Assembly: GCA_035623335.1 (NCBI GenBank)
Contig: DASPTQ010000166.1
Coordinates: 45,550-109,549 of the forward strand
DNA from: JAFAGX01 sp035623335
GTDB lineage: Bacteria; Acidobacteriota; Terriglobia; Terriglobales; Acidobacteriaceae
Direction: 5' to 3'
DNA length: 64,000 nt
Part shown: piece by piece, positions 53,363 through 62,350 of the stretch
Numbering within the stretch: the stretch's first letter is position 1
Layout of the letters: each line of letters starts with the position of its first letter
Position numbers and translations under genes: made by a program
The notes under the pieces: generated by a model
The model's database searches: none
What the model saw: only the letters and a program-made list of their open reading frames with translations
Told to the model about the DNA's origin: nothing

Positions 53363-56200
53363 ATGATCGGGCAGACCATCTCCCACTACCGCATCGTCGA
53401 GAAACTGGGCGGGGGCGGGATGGGTGTGGTCTACAAAGCCGAAGATATTAAGCTCAATCGCTTCGTTGCTCTGAAGTTTCTGCCCGATGACGTAGCCCAT
53501 GACCCGCATGCTTTGGAACGCTTCCGGCGTGAAGCCAAAGCAGCCTCCGCTTTGAATCATCCGAATATATGCACGATTTACGAGATCGACGAGCAGAGCG
53601 GGCTAGCGTTCATAGCCATGGAATTTCTCGATGGCGTGACATTGAAGCACTGCATTGGCGGCAAGCCGATGGAGATCGAGACCGTGCTCGATCTGGGCAT
53701 TGAGATTGCCGACGCACTGGATGCCGCTCACGCCGCTGGTATCGTCCATAGGGATATCAAGCCCGCCAACATCTTCGTCACAACGCGTGGACATGCCAAA
53801 ATCCTCGACTTTGGACTAGCGAAAGTGGCTTCCGTGGGAGCCAAGGCGATGGGGTTGTCGCAGCCGACCCTCGAATCGAGTGCCGACAACTTAACCAGTC
53901 CGGGTTCTGCTTTGGGAACGATTTCCTACATGTCGCCAGAGCAGGTGCGTGCCAAGGAACTTGACGCACGGACGGATTTGTTCTCGTTTGGGGTGGTTTT
54001 GTACGAGATGGCGACGGGCATGTTGCCGTTTCGTGGGGAGAGTTCCGGTGTGATCTTCAAAGCCATTCTGGATGGGACACCAACATTGGCGGTTCGTCTG
54101 AATCCCGACGTGCCGCCGAAGCTGGAAGAGATAGTCAACAAGGCGTTGGAGAAAGACCGCAACCTGCGTTACCAGCATGCTTCCGAGATTCGCACCGATC
54201 TACAGCGGTTGAAGCGTGACACGGAGTCGGCACGTTTGCCAGCGGCAAGTGTCAGAGCCACGGACCGCCTAGGAGTCCACTGGAAGGTGACTGTTCCGGT
54301 TGCGCTAGCCATCGTTGTACTCGCGGTGAGCAGCTACTTATACACTCACCGCACACCCAAACTCACCGAGAAAGACACCATCGTGCTTGCCGACTTCGCC
54401 AACACAACGGGCGACCCAGTCTTTGACGACGCACTGAAGCAGGCACTCTCCATCGGTCTGCAGCAATCCCCTTTCTTGAATATCTTGTCCGATCAAAGGG
54501 TACAGGAGACTCTGAAACTCATGGGTCGGCCGCCGGATCAACGTCTTACCCAGGACGTAGCTAGCGAAATCTGCCAGCGCACCTCGAGTACGGCTTTACT
54601 TTCTGGATCAATCTCGAATCTTGGTAGCGAGTACGTTGTGGGGATCAAGGCCGTTAATTGCGCAACGGGAGACAAGCTTGCTCAAGAGCAAGCTCAGGCA
54701 CCGAAGAAAGAAGATGTCCTGAGAGTGCTGGATCAGTTGACACACAGTCTGCGCCCTAAACTCGGTGAATCTCTCAGTTCCGTCCAGAAATACAATGCTC
54801 CTCTCCTCGAAGCCACCACTTCCTCGTTGGAGGCCCTTAAGGCGTTCAGCCTAGCCAACAAGATCCTGGGGAAAGGCGATTTCGAGGCCATCCCTCTGTT
54901 CAAGCGTGCTATCGAACTTGACCCAAGTTTTGCCTCCGCCTATAACGCCCTCGGTACTGTCTATGTCACAGATCTGGTCGAACCGGGTTTAGGCATCGAG
55001 TATCTTCGCAAGGCCTATGAATTTCGAGACCGCGTTGGCGAGCGCGAGAGGTTCAACATCACCACCAGTTACTATGCTTTCGTGACAGGGGAATTCGAGA
55101 AGGCCGGTGAGACAGCCGCACTTTGGGCGCAGGCTTATCCGCGCGATTACTTCGCCCATACAATAGCCGGATTGATGTTTGAGCATCTCGGCCAGTACGA
55201 GAAGGGAGCCACCCAACAACAGCAAGCGATTCAGCTGAATCCCGACGAGTCCGTAAATTATTCTAATCTAATGGAGGATTATATCGCTCTCAATCGGCTC
55301 GACGAGGCCCAGTCCATCTATCGCCAAGCCATAGATCGGAGCCTCGACCTATCTTTCTTGCACGATGATATGTACTTGATCGCTTTTCTCCGCGGCAAGC
55401 CCGAGGATATGAAACAGCAGGTGGCCTTGGCTATGGGCAAGCCAGGTGCCGAAGACGTGCTGCTTGCCGCCCAATCAGATACCGAAGCCTTCCACGGACG
55501 CTGGTCTAAGGCAAGAGATTTCTTGCGCCAAGCCTCTGCGTTCGCACTTCATGCGGACCAGAAGGAGACTGCGGCGCTCTGGCAATTCTACGCTGCGCTC
55601 ACAGATGCAGAGTTCGGCTATCCGGAACGTGCACGAGAGATGGTCAAGGCGGGGCTTGGACTTGCGTCCGCGCGTGAAGGTCAAATTCTTGCCGCCCTAG
55701 CTCTTTCCCGCGCTCAAGACACAAAGCATGCTCAGGCGTTGGTCGATGAACTTGAAAAACAATTCCCCTTAAACACGGCACTCAACGGTTACTGGTTGCC
55801 TTGTGTCCGTGGCTATCTCGCAATCCACGATGGCAATCCATCACAAGCCTTAACCATTCTGCAAGCTGCCACAACTTATGAGCTGGGATTTCCCCCGCCG
55901 CAGGTGGGTCCCGGCGGTCTTCTCTATCCTGCATACATTCGCGGGCAAGCGTACCTCCAACTTCACAAAGGCCGAGAGGCCGCTGCGGAATTTCAGAAAA
56001 TGCTTGACCATCACTCCATGCTGGTTAATTCTCCCCTGTATTCCCTTGCTCACCTTCAACTTGGTCGAGCCTATGCCATACAAGGCGACACGGTAAAGGC
56101 CAAACCTGCCTACCAAGACTTCCTCACCCTCTGGAAAGACGCCGACCCCGACATCCCCGTCTTGAAACAAGCCAAAGCCGAGTACGCACGGCTGCAGTGA
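53363..56200 (+). CDS. Membrane Ser/Thr protein kinase with extracytoplasmic TPR region
   Basis: The ATG at 53363 gives 945 residues. A kinase domain fills residues 1-270 with GGGGMGVVYKAED (glycine loop), Lys in ALKFL, HRDIKPANIF (catalytic loop) and DFGLAK. A membrane helix lies near 313-332 (VTVPVALAIVVLAVSSYLYT). Outside it are a TolB-like or ATPase-like segment (DTIVLADFANTTGDPVFDDA) and a long TPR array (about 480-940, for example LEALKAFSLANKILGKGDF). All key kinase residues are present. This kinase-TPR layout is abundant in Acidobacteria. It lies within the decayed tRNA-adjacent region and may have arrived with it. Confidence 0.92.
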   Translation: MIGQTISHYRIVEKLGGGGMGVVYKAEDIKLNRFVALKFLPDDVAHDPHALERFRREAKAASALNHPNICTIYEIDEQSGLAFIAMEFLDGVTLKHCIGGKPMEIETVLDLGIEIADALDAAHAAGIVHRDIKPANIFVTTRGHAKILDFGLAKVASVGAKAMGLSQPTLESSADNLTSPGSALGTISYMSPEQVRAKELDARTDLFSFGVVLYEMATGMLPFRGESSGVIFKAILDGTPTLAVRLNPDVPPKLEEIVNKALEKDRNLRYQHASEIRTDLQRLKRDTESARLPAASVRATDRLGVHWKVTVPVALAIVVLAVSSYLYTHRTPKLTEKDTIVLADFANTTGDPVFDDALKQALSIGLQQSPFLNILSDQRVQETLKLMGRPPDQRLTQDVASEICQRTSSTALLSGSISNLGSEYVVGIKAVNCATGDKLAQEQAQAPKKEDVLRVLDQLTHSLRPKLGESLSSVQKYNAPLLEATTSSLEALKAFSLANKILGKGDFEAIPLFKRAIELDPSFASAYNALGTVYVTDLVEPGLGIEYLRKAYEFRDRVGERERFNITTSYYAFVTGEFEKAGETAALWAQAYPRDYFAHTIAGLMFEHLGQYEKGATQQQQAIQLNPDESVNYSNLMEDYIALNRLDEAQSIYRQAIDRSLDLSFLHDDMYLIAFLRGKPEDMKQQVALAMGKPGAEDVLLAAQSDTEAFHGRWSKARDFLRQASAFALHADQKETAALWQFYAALTDAEFGYPERAREMVKAGLGLASAREGQILAALALSRAQDTKHAQALVDELEKQFPLNTALNGYWLPCVRGYLAIHDGNPSQALTILQAATTYELGFPPPQVGPGGLLYPAYIRGQAYLQLHKGREAAAEFQKMLDHHSMLVNSPLYSLAHLQLGRAYAIQGDTVKAKPAYQDFLTLWKDADPDIPVLKQAKAEYARLQ

Positions 56201-56296
56201 AGCAAAGCCACGCGCCACTGGCTTCTTACGAAAGTCGATCAGGTCCGTTGTACCACGGCATTCAACCATTTCTCATGTTTGCGCTCTGACCTAACA

Positions 56297-56437
56297 TTAT
56301 CCGAAGTCCAACTTGGAACAGAGGCTCAAAGAAGGCTGGTTCTTGAGCAACTCTCGCAATGCATCTTGGTCGTAGCCGTTGAAGAGTCGACCATTCTGCT
56401 GCCATTCGCCATTGCGGAGCTTGAACGAGACAAACAT
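56297..56437 (-). CDS. Possible small ORF or gene fragment
   Basis: The 46-residue frame (MFVSFKLRNGEWQQNGRLFN onward, ending CSKLDFG) has protein-like composition. Its frame continues upstream for 10 more codons (TIGLNPGGI) to a stop, so the real start may be lost. I do not recognise it. It lies with other broken minus-strand frames in the stretch 56201-57267. Confidence 0.3.
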   Translation of the reverse strand: MFVSFKLRNGEWQQNGRLFNGYDQDALRELLKNQPSLSLCSKLDFG

Positions 56438-56522
56438 AATCCCACCGGGGTTGAGCCCAATTGTCTGTTACGGCACAGAGTTCCCTTCTGAATAGCGCGA
56501 CACTGCCGAAGCCTCGACGGAC

Positions 56523-56820
56523 CTAAGGGTGATCAGAGAAAAGCACGACAAAAGGCTCGTCGCCTACCCATGTGATGTGCCCTTTAGAAGGAGCGACGTC
56601 GAGCACTTTCAAAGATGTCACCTGCGCGAAAGCGCTGTACATGTCCATCACTCGTCTTAATCCATGCAAACCCGAATGGCCCGTAGCTTTCTGCCCTTCT
56701 CTCTCATGCGAAGGACCATTTCATTTAGCTGTTGCTCGTTGGTGCCCACAAGTTCGCCGCCTGTTCGAGCAGCTTGGGGTTGCGGCTCTCCTTAGAAAGG
56801 CAATATCCTTGCTTACTCAC
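56523..56820 (-). pseudogene. Frameshifted gene remnant of unknown family
   Basis: A GTG at 56820 overlaps the stop of the next upstream small ORF (GTGA). The frame gives KESRNPKLLEQA. A shift then opens a frame with GELVGTNEQQLNEMVLRMRE, and another shift opens GLHGLRRVMDMYSAFAQVTS, which runs to GDEPFVVLFSDHP and a stop at 56523. The three pieces in order read like one protein of about 95 residues broken twice. I recognise no family. Confidence 0.45.
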
Positions 56821-56969
56821 TGATTCGTCTTGCGATCCGGAGCGGCCTGGCTTCTGTTCTCACGGCGAGTGCCCTGTTGGGGCGTTTGCTCGGGGCGGGT
56901 GTCTGCTCGCTTTTCCAGTTGATCGGCTTGGCGCTGTGATTTCTCGAGTTTGGTGCGCTTCTCTGCCAT
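56817..56969 (-). CDS. Small, highly charged hypothetical protein
   Basis: From the ATG at 56969 the frame encodes 50 residues rich in Lys, Arg, Glu and Gln (MAEKRTKLEKSQRQADQLEK and onward), without hydrophobic segments. It overlaps the start of the frameshifted remnant by GTGA, as in a coupled pair. No clear ribosome binding site is visible, so it may be a fragment. Confidence 0.4.
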   Translation of the reverse strand: MAEKRTKLEKSQRQADQLEKRADTRPEQTPQQGTRRENRSQAAPDRKTNQ

Positions 56970-57267
56970 GCCCACAGCATGACACAGGCAGGCAAGACTG
57001 GCCAACGCTTGTGGATTTCAAACTGCACCACTGCCAGTTTCCGAATCTCCCTCAGGGACGAAATCCAGTTCTGTTATACTAAACAAGACGCTTTTGCCAC
57101 GGTTTGCTCGTCACGCGGTGGTCGCTTCTTAGACCAGATTTATCTCCGCCTTTCTTGCCCGCCGTTTATTTGCGTGAAATCCAAAAACAAATGTGAGCGG
57201 CTCGCGGCCCTCGACGCGTGTCAGAGTGTGCGCGACATCTAGCCCCTCCAGAAAGAAACAAAGTCGA

Positions 57268-58464
57268 ATGACCACATTTTCGGAACTGCCCCTGTGTTCT
57301 GCGCTACAGCAGAAACTAGCGGCAGCTCAATTCATCAACCTCACACCTATCCAAGAACGTGCGACACCCCGTGCTCTCGAGGGTCGCGATGTCATCGGGA
57401 CTGCCGACACGGGAACTGGCAAGACACTGGCGTTTCTCATTCCCGTCATTGAGACCCTGAACCGGGAATCAGCGCGTCACACGGTCGCTCTCGTGCTGCT
57501 GCCAACGCGGGAACTCGCGATGCAGGTCCACGAGCAATACGAGCAACTGCGCTCAAAGACTATGCCCAAGGCTGCGCTCGTCATCGGCGGTGTCTCCGAG
57601 AAGGCGCAAATCCAGAGTCTCCGGGCTGGGCCGGGCCTGGTGATTGCCACTCCCGGACGGCTGCAGGATCTTGTCACGCGCAACTTCGCTGACTTGCGCC
57701 AGGTCAGAATGCTCGTACTCGACGAAGCGGATCGCATGCTGGACATGGGATTCTTGCCAGCGATCCGGCGGATTTTGTCGACGCTACCCAAGCGGCGACA
57801 GACGTTGTGTTTCTCGGCCACAATGGAGCAGTCCGTTGCCGGCCTTATCAATGACTATATGCACGATCCGGTTCGGGTCGCTCTAGGCTCGGTGCTCAAG
57901 CCTGCCGAAAGCGTGCAACTCAGGGCCTACGAAGTGCGGCCGGGAGAGAAACTCGATGTTCTCCGTCAACTGCTTTATGCAGAGACGGGGCAAACTCTAG
58001 TTTTCACCCGCACCAAGCGAGGCACCGAGCGGCTCGCGAAAGAACTTGTCCGCGACGGTTTTACGGCCGCTATGATTCATGGCGATCGCTCGCAATCGCA
58101 GCGCAACGGAGCCTTGAGCGGGTTTCAGGAAGGCCGTTTCCAGGTGCTGGTGGCAACCGATATCGCATCCCGCGGTCTGCACGTGGATGACGTAGCCCAT
58201 GTCATTAACTACGATGTACCCAAGATGGCGGAGGACTTTATCCATCGAGTCGGCAGGACTGGCAGAGCAGGGCTCCGAGGGCGCGCCTCGACCCTGGCGG
58301 CAGGAGCCGAAGTACTGGAACTGCGCCAGATCGAACGCACTCTCAAGCTAAAGATGGAACGTCGGCAGCCTGACACGGCGTTGGCGGGGCCATCGCGGCG
58401 AATGATTCAAAACACGCTAGCCTCGCGGACTCTGACCGCTTTGCCGGGAGAGGTATTTGTCTAG
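57268..58464 (+). CDS. DEAD-box RNA helicase
   Basis: The 398-residue ATPase unwinds RNA duplexes. Helicase motifs in order: Q-motif (FINLTPIQERATP), motif I (TADTGTGKT), Ia (PTRELA), II (VLDEADRML), III (SAT in FSATMEQ), the Ib/V region (ATDIASRGLHVDDV) and VI (HRVGRTGRAG). The C-terminus is short (about 45 residues after the core), as in RhlE-like bacterial enzymes. I chose the ATG at 57268; a longer frame has no support. The long upstream region (57083-57267) may be a leader. It is near cold-shock and RRM genes, which fits a role in RNA remodelling. Confidence 0.93.
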   Translation: MTTFSELPLCSALQQKLAAAQFINLTPIQERATPRALEGRDVIGTADTGTGKTLAFLIPVIETLNRESARHTVALVLLPTRELAMQVHEQYEQLRSKTMPKAALVIGGVSEKAQIQSLRAGPGLVIATPGRLQDLVTRNFADLRQVRMLVLDEADRMLDMGFLPAIRRILSTLPKRRQTLCFSATMEQSVAGLINDYMHDPVRVALGSVLKPAESVQLRAYEVRPGEKLDVLRQLLYAETGQTLVFTRTKRGTERLAKELVRDGFTAAMIHGDRSQSQRNGALSGFQEGRFQVLVATDIASRGLHVDDVAHVINYDVPKMAEDFIHRVGRTGRAGLRGRASTLAAGAEVLELRQIERTLKLKMERRQPDTALAGPSRRMIQNTLASRTLTALPGEVFV

Positions 58465-58494
58465 CGTGCAAGTCTGGTTGCCGGGGCGTCAGCG

Positions 58495-58530
58495 TAAAGT
58501 TACTCGACGGAATAAAGTTACTCGACGGAA
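58495..58530. repeat. Perfect 18-bp tandem duplication
   Basis: TAAAGTTACTCGACGGAA occurs twice in a row, at 58495-58512 and 58513-58530, between the end of the helicase gene and the stop codon of the convergent rpsU-like frame. Confidence 0.9.
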
Positions 58531-58774
58531 TCATGCATTATTCCGATGCGAGTTCTTCGCAAAGGAACCTTCTTTGCGAGTCTTTTTCCGTGCACGCTTT
58601 CGTGCCAAGGCCTGTTTCACCCGGCGTTTTTTGCCAGATTTCAAGTAGTACGAGTGACGTTTCACTTCTTTAATGATGTCTTCCGTCTGAACCTTGCGTT
58701 TGAATCGACGGAGCGCATTCTCTAAGGATTCGCCCTCTTGCGGAGACCGGCAAAGACAGCAGCGGAGTATTCAT
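58531..58774 (-). pseudogene. rpsU: Ribosomal protein S21 (bS21), frameshifted at the N-terminus
   Basis: The frame ending at 58531 encodes QEGESLENALRRFKRKVQTE and further KEVKRHSYYLKSGKKRRVKQ, a clear bS21 followed by a basic tail (RKRARKKTRKEGSFAKNSHR). bS21 sits at the ribosome decoding region and helps initiation. This frame has no ATG, GTG or TTG between the preceding stop and the conserved part. The natural start is the ATG at 58774, which overlaps the upstream gene stop (ATGA), but its frame leaves bS21. One extra base near 58744 would explain it: MNTPLLSLPV then PQEGESLEN. Either an assembly error, a true pseudogene, or an unusual start or frameshift. Confidence 0.75.
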
Positions 58775-58929
58775 ACCGACACCGACCTTGGCTGTGCGCG
58801 GACTGTGGTATCCGCTGACTTACGTTCCTTTGCGGCGCGCTCCAGCAGTTCGTGGGTGCGCTTCCGTCGGGCGATCTTCTGTTTGCGTTCCCGGTTAAAT
58901 CTGGACTTGTCGCCATTGCGTGCAGACAT
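58771..58929 (-). CDS. Small basic protein upstream of rpsU
   Basis: The 52-residue protein starts at the ATG at 58929 with AGGAG 8 bases upstream. It begins MSARNGDKSRFNRERKQKIA, is very rich in Arg and Lys, and has a Ser/Thr-rich tail. I recall similar short proteins beside rpsU in Acidobacteria, but no function is known. The strong basicity suggests RNA or ribosome association. Its TGA overlaps the ATG of the rpsU-like frame, so the two are a coupled pair. Confidence 0.75.
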   Translation of the reverse strand: MSARNGDKSRFNRERKQKIARRKRTHELLERAAKERKSADTTVRAQPRSVSV

Positions 58930-59528
58930 GTAGAACTCCTGACACAGGAGAAGGGTTAGCCAGCTTTTGGATCTGCACGATCTACTCGATCGCGCGGACC
59001 CGATTAAAGGCAAGGTGGAATACCGCGGACAGAGACGACCGATGTAAGGATTACGCCTCTCGATCTCCAATCGCGAAGGCGCAAGGTGCTTTGGCGTGTC
59101 TTCGAGGTCAAGTATATCTAGTATATCCAATCTGCTTTTGCAACCGGGGCCCAGAGCTTCGTTTTTGCAGCCTGGTGTGAATCATGAATGCAGTGACTCA
59201 GACCAAACAAATTGGAAAAGCTACCCACTAAACTCAGCGAATTGTGACCGACTGCTGCCCGTCTAATGGAACTGTCCTTTCGCCTGATGGAAAGGTGTGC
59301 TGAATTAGAAGATCTGATCCCGCGAAACATCAAAGCAAGTCAATCTGTGACCATCGTAGTTCAAGTGTTCAAGTCGAATCGGCTTGCGCGTCGTGCGCAG
59401 GCAGCGTAGGATCAACAGTGCGTTAGACCGAATCGGTCGTGAGCAGTTCTCTTCTCAACAGCCAGTGACCTGCACAGGTGTCTTCCGACTCCCTCCAGCG
59501 TAAATACACGAAGGAAAGCGATATAAAC
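58930..59528. promoter_or_regulatory. Long region upstream of csp, possible leader
   Basis: About 600 bases lie between the divergent small basic gene and csp. No ORF is convincing. GACCGAATCGGTC at 59426-59438 is a palindrome with 6-bp arms about 90 bases before the csp ATG, and could be an operator or part of a structured cold-shock leader. Promoters for both sides must lie here. Confidence 0.35.
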
Positions 59529-59729
59529 ATGGAACAAGGAACAGTAAAGTGGTTCAACGATGCCAAGGGGTACGGATTCATCAGCCGGCAGTCGGGCGAA
59601 GATGTTTTTGTGCACTTCTCGGCAATTCAAGCTGGTGGTTTCAGGAGCCTGCAAGAGGGCCAAGGCGTGCAATTCGACGTGGTCAAAGGCCCGAAGGGCT
59701 GGCAGGCTGAGAATGTACGGCCTCTCTGA
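59529..59729 (+). CDS. csp: Cold-shock domain protein
   Basis: The 66-residue OB-fold protein has RNP1 (KGYGFISR) and RNP2 (VFVHFSAI), which bind single-stranded RNA and DNA. It begins MEQGTVKWFNDAKGYGFISR, as in the CspA family, and length is typical. The ATG at 59529 is preceded by GGAAAG. It probably acts as an RNA chaperone. An RRM gene follows after 105 bases on the same strand. Confidence 0.95.
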   Translation: MEQGTVKWFNDAKGYGFISRQSGEDVFVHFSAIQAGGFRSLQEGQGVQFDVVKGPKGWQAENVRPL

Positions 59730-59834
59730 GTGCGCGACTTCCTTCCGAAAGGCGATTGCGTCGAGATCGCCTTTTGAAATTTCGCCTTCGTTCCTGATTG
59801 CGAGATTTCGGGAAGATCAAGAAGAGAATGAACT

Positions 59835-60138
59835 CGTGACTAACATTTTTGTCGGGAACCTGGATATCACGGTGACGGAGCAGCAACTGCGGGAAGTTTT
59901 TGCAGCCCAGGGAACCGTCGAAACCATCACCATCGTCAAGGACAGGGATACGGGCGAACCCCGCGGCATCGCCTTCGTGGAGATGACGCAAGCGACGGAA
60001 GCCCAAGGCGCTATTTCTGCACTGCATGGAACGATGCTTAACGGTCGTCCGATGAGCGTGAACGAAGCTCGCCCGAAGCTTCATCGAGATCCAGTGCGCG
60101 ATCCGGGGCGCAGAGATCATCGGCGACACAGGATGTGA
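59835..60138 (+). CDS. RNA-binding protein with one RRM domain
   Basis: From the GTG at 59835 the protein has about 100 residues. RNP2 is NIFVGNL (residues 3-9) and RNP1 is RGIAFVEM (about 43-50), with the usual beta-alpha-beta spacing. A basic tail follows (RPKLHRDPVRDPGRRDHRRH). This is the short bacterial/cyanobacterial Rbp type, an RNA chaperone often cold-induced. The only in-frame start near the domain is GTG; AAGAGA lies upstream. Confidence 0.9.
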
Positions 60139-60270
60139 ATTGCAAACTCGTCAACTATCCCTCGATCATTTCTCGGCACGCAACGAAATGGGCTCTCTCT
60201 GACACGCGACGACCTCACGTCTTCCTACGCCATCATCTGCTACAACATTCGGACCTACCGGTCCGCCGGA

Positions 60271-60513
60271 GTGCTTGCTGTTGTCAGGGGCAGACATAAC
60301 GCAGAATCAGAATTGAAGAAATTTGAGGATTCTCAAGACTCCTCAGATCGGCATGAGGGCTGGCGCTACTTCGTTGAAAAAACCGATCTGCTGCCGGGAA
60401 CAGATCCCATAAAAGCTACCCAACAGCGCCAAGCGGAATTGGAAGAGCGGGAATCGAAGGCGCTGAAGGAAACCAAGACTCCCATCCTCCCCTCGCCCGA
60501 TCCTCACGGATGA
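60271..60513 (+). CDS. Small hypothetical protein
   Basis: The 80-residue frame starts at a GTG at 60271 and reads VVRGRHNAESELKKFEDSQD and EGWRYFVEKTDLLPGTDP before a charged, Pro-rich end. The composition is protein-like, hydrophilic and helix-prone. There is no domain that I recognise and no strong ribosome binding site, so the start is uncertain. Confidence 0.5.
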   Translation: MLAVVRGRHNAESELKKFEDSQDSSDRHEGWRYFVEKTDLLPGTDPIKATQQRQAELEERESKALKETKTPILPSPDPHG

Positions 60514-60591
60514 GACTGGTCGTGGGCAAACTCGAAATGCTGCTCCCAACTGCTCTTTGAATATGCGAACCTGGGTTTGGGGTAGCTGCCC

Positions 60592-61416
60592 TTAGTCACG
60601 TTCGCTTGTTGCCTTTCGCCTGGCTCCCTCGTACTCTGCCTCAGCCAGACGCTCAGCAACGATGGCGTAGACGGAAGGATTGAATGCAAGTCCGACATGC
60701 GTTCCGGACACTGAGAAGTCCGATTCGGGGCGGTCTGTCTTGCAATACCGCCAGTCAACTACTCCATCGCCCTCGCTGTACACAGCGGTTTCTGCTACCG
60801 ACGCGGGCATCGCGTGCCGCAAAGAATTCAGGAAATCGCAAGTGCAGTGCCCCGTGTAGCAGTCCGGAAGCACGCCGCTGCCGTGTTTTGCACGGATGCG
60901 GCGTCGAACCATCTCAGCCGCGTACAAAATGCTGCGATGGGCCACTGTACCGCGAAATGGCGCACCCAAGGTGATAACCGAAGCGACATCTGATGGCCGT
61001 TGCGCGGCTATGGCGCGCGCGATAATGCCTCCCAGACTATGACCGATCAGATGGACTTTGCGCCCCGACATGGCCAACGCCTTCTCGATGGTCGCGTTCA
61101 GTTGCCGTTTGATCAGGAGATTCGGGCACTCGGTGTTGAAACCAATGCCTGAAAAGAACGGTTTGTATCCTATTCTCGCCAGCCATTGATGCAAGGGTGT
61201 CAAATAAGCATCAGGGCAAAGGAAAGCAGGGATGAGAATCACCGCGGCACCGTCGCCGTGCGGTATTCCCAGACCGTAATACAAGGGCGCGGCATGCAGC
61301 AGAATCAACTCGGCCGCAAACAGCACCTCGCCCAAAATAGGAACGTCAGCTTCCTGATACTCCTGAGTACGGATAGGGGAACCGCCATCCTCTGCTACAA
61401 CGTGGGTTCTTCTCAT
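60592..61416 (-). CDS. Alpha/beta-hydrolase (lipase/PGAP1-like)
   Basis: From the ATG at 61416 the protein has 274 residues. The nucleophile elbow is GHSLGG in KVHLIGHSLGGIIARAIA, with the oxyanion segment VILIPAFLCPDAYL before it. A catalytic Asp/His pair is plausible in GDGVVDWRYC and GTHVGLAFN. It resembles cytoplasmic lipases and PGAP1-like esterases. Four Cys in VLPDCYTGHCTCDFL are unusual for the fold. A longer frame to 61530 adds 38 residues without similarity. It is divergent from the gene at 61553. Confidence 0.8.
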   Translation of the reverse strand: MRRTHVVAEDGGSPIRTQEYQEADVPILGEVLFAAELILLHAAPLYYGLGIPHGDGAAVILIPAFLCPDAYLTPLHQWLARIGYKPFFSGIGFNTECPNLLIKRQLNATIEKALAMSGRKVHLIGHSLGGIIARAIAAQRPSDVASVITLGAPFRGTVAHRSILYAAEMVRRRIRAKHGSGVLPDCYTGHCTCDFLNSLRHAMPASVAETAVYSEGDGVVDWRYCKTDRPESDFSVSGTHVGLAFNPSVYAIVAERLAEAEYEGARRKATSERD

Positions 61417-61552
61417 TGGACAGTTGTCCCACTGTACGTGAGAACCCAATCTTCCACAATGATGGTTTTTCCCAGGTTTCCACCCGGAAACCTTAGATCC
61501 GACGTTGACAATGAGATGTGTACGGATCACGATTTACAAAAGGTCCGAGCTA

Positions 61553-62311
61553 ATGGTGCTCACTGTAAAACCTGTGCAATTGAACCCGAAGACCTTGGAA
61601 GCGTTTGATGCTTACATTCGCAATGCTGAAACGGAGATGGAGCAGACTTTGCACGGGAGCGGATCATTCCTCTGGTCTCAGCAGGCGCCAGAGCGAGCTC
61701 AGGTCGTCGATCAGGGGCAAGTGGTGGCGCAATTTTGGGCTGGCGAAGGGCCTGTCAAAGTTCCGAAGGGTCTAATCCACGACTGGATCGCTGCTGCGTT
61801 GATTCCTGATTCGAACATCCAAGAGATACTTGCAGTGATGCAGGAATACGATAAGCACAAGAACACGTACAAACCTGAGGTAATTGACTCGAAACTCATC
61901 AGCCGTGACGGTAACGATTTCCAAGTCTATCTGCGGCTTCTAAAAAAGAAAATCATCACTGTTGTCCTCGATACCGATCATGAAGTGCATTATTGCCCCG
62001 TGGACCAAACGCGATGGGTATGCCGCTCCTACACAACCAGGATTGCAGAAGTGGAAAATGCCGGAAGCCGGGAAGAGCGAGTCTTGCAGCCTGACACCGG
62101 TTACGGATTCTTATGGCGCCTGTATTCTTATTGGCGATTCGAGGAGCATGATGCCGGTGTAGTCGTTGAATGCCGAGCTATCTCGCTGACGCGTGACGTG
62201 CCATTTGGACTGGGATGGGCCATTGAACCAATCATCGAAAAGCTCCCCAGGGAGTCGCTCATCAACACCCTCGAAGCTACCCGCCAGGCGCTCCACGCCA
62301 AGGCAGGATAG
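61553..62311 (+). CDS. Conserved hypothetical protein, possible SRPBCC/START-like lipid-binding fold
   Basis: The 252-residue protein starts at the ATG at 61553. Segments of note: GQVVAQFWAGEGPVKVPKGL, LIHDWIAAALIPDSNIQEIL, FQVYLRLLKKKIITVVLDTD, RIAEVENAG and YGFLWRLYSYWRFEEHDAGV with VVVECRAISLTRDVPFGLGW. The alternation of strands around a long C-terminal helix recalls START/SRPBCC proteins common in Acidobacteria. No signal peptide is seen. Its function is unknown. Confidence 0.65.
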   Translation: MVLTVKPVQLNPKTLEAFDAYIRNAETEMEQTLHGSGSFLWSQQAPERAQVVDQGQVVAQFWAGEGPVKVPKGLIHDWIAAALIPDSNIQEILAVMQEYDKHKNTYKPEVIDSKLISRDGNDFQVYLRLLKKKIITVVLDTDHEVHYCPVDQTRWVCRSYTTRIAEVENAGSREERVLQPDTGYGFLWRLYSYWRFEEHDAGVVVECRAISLTRDVPFGLGWAIEPIIEKLPRESLINTLEATRQALHAKAG

Positions 62312-62350
62312 CTCCTGTCCGTCGAATGGTTGGGGGTGCACACAGCTTCC

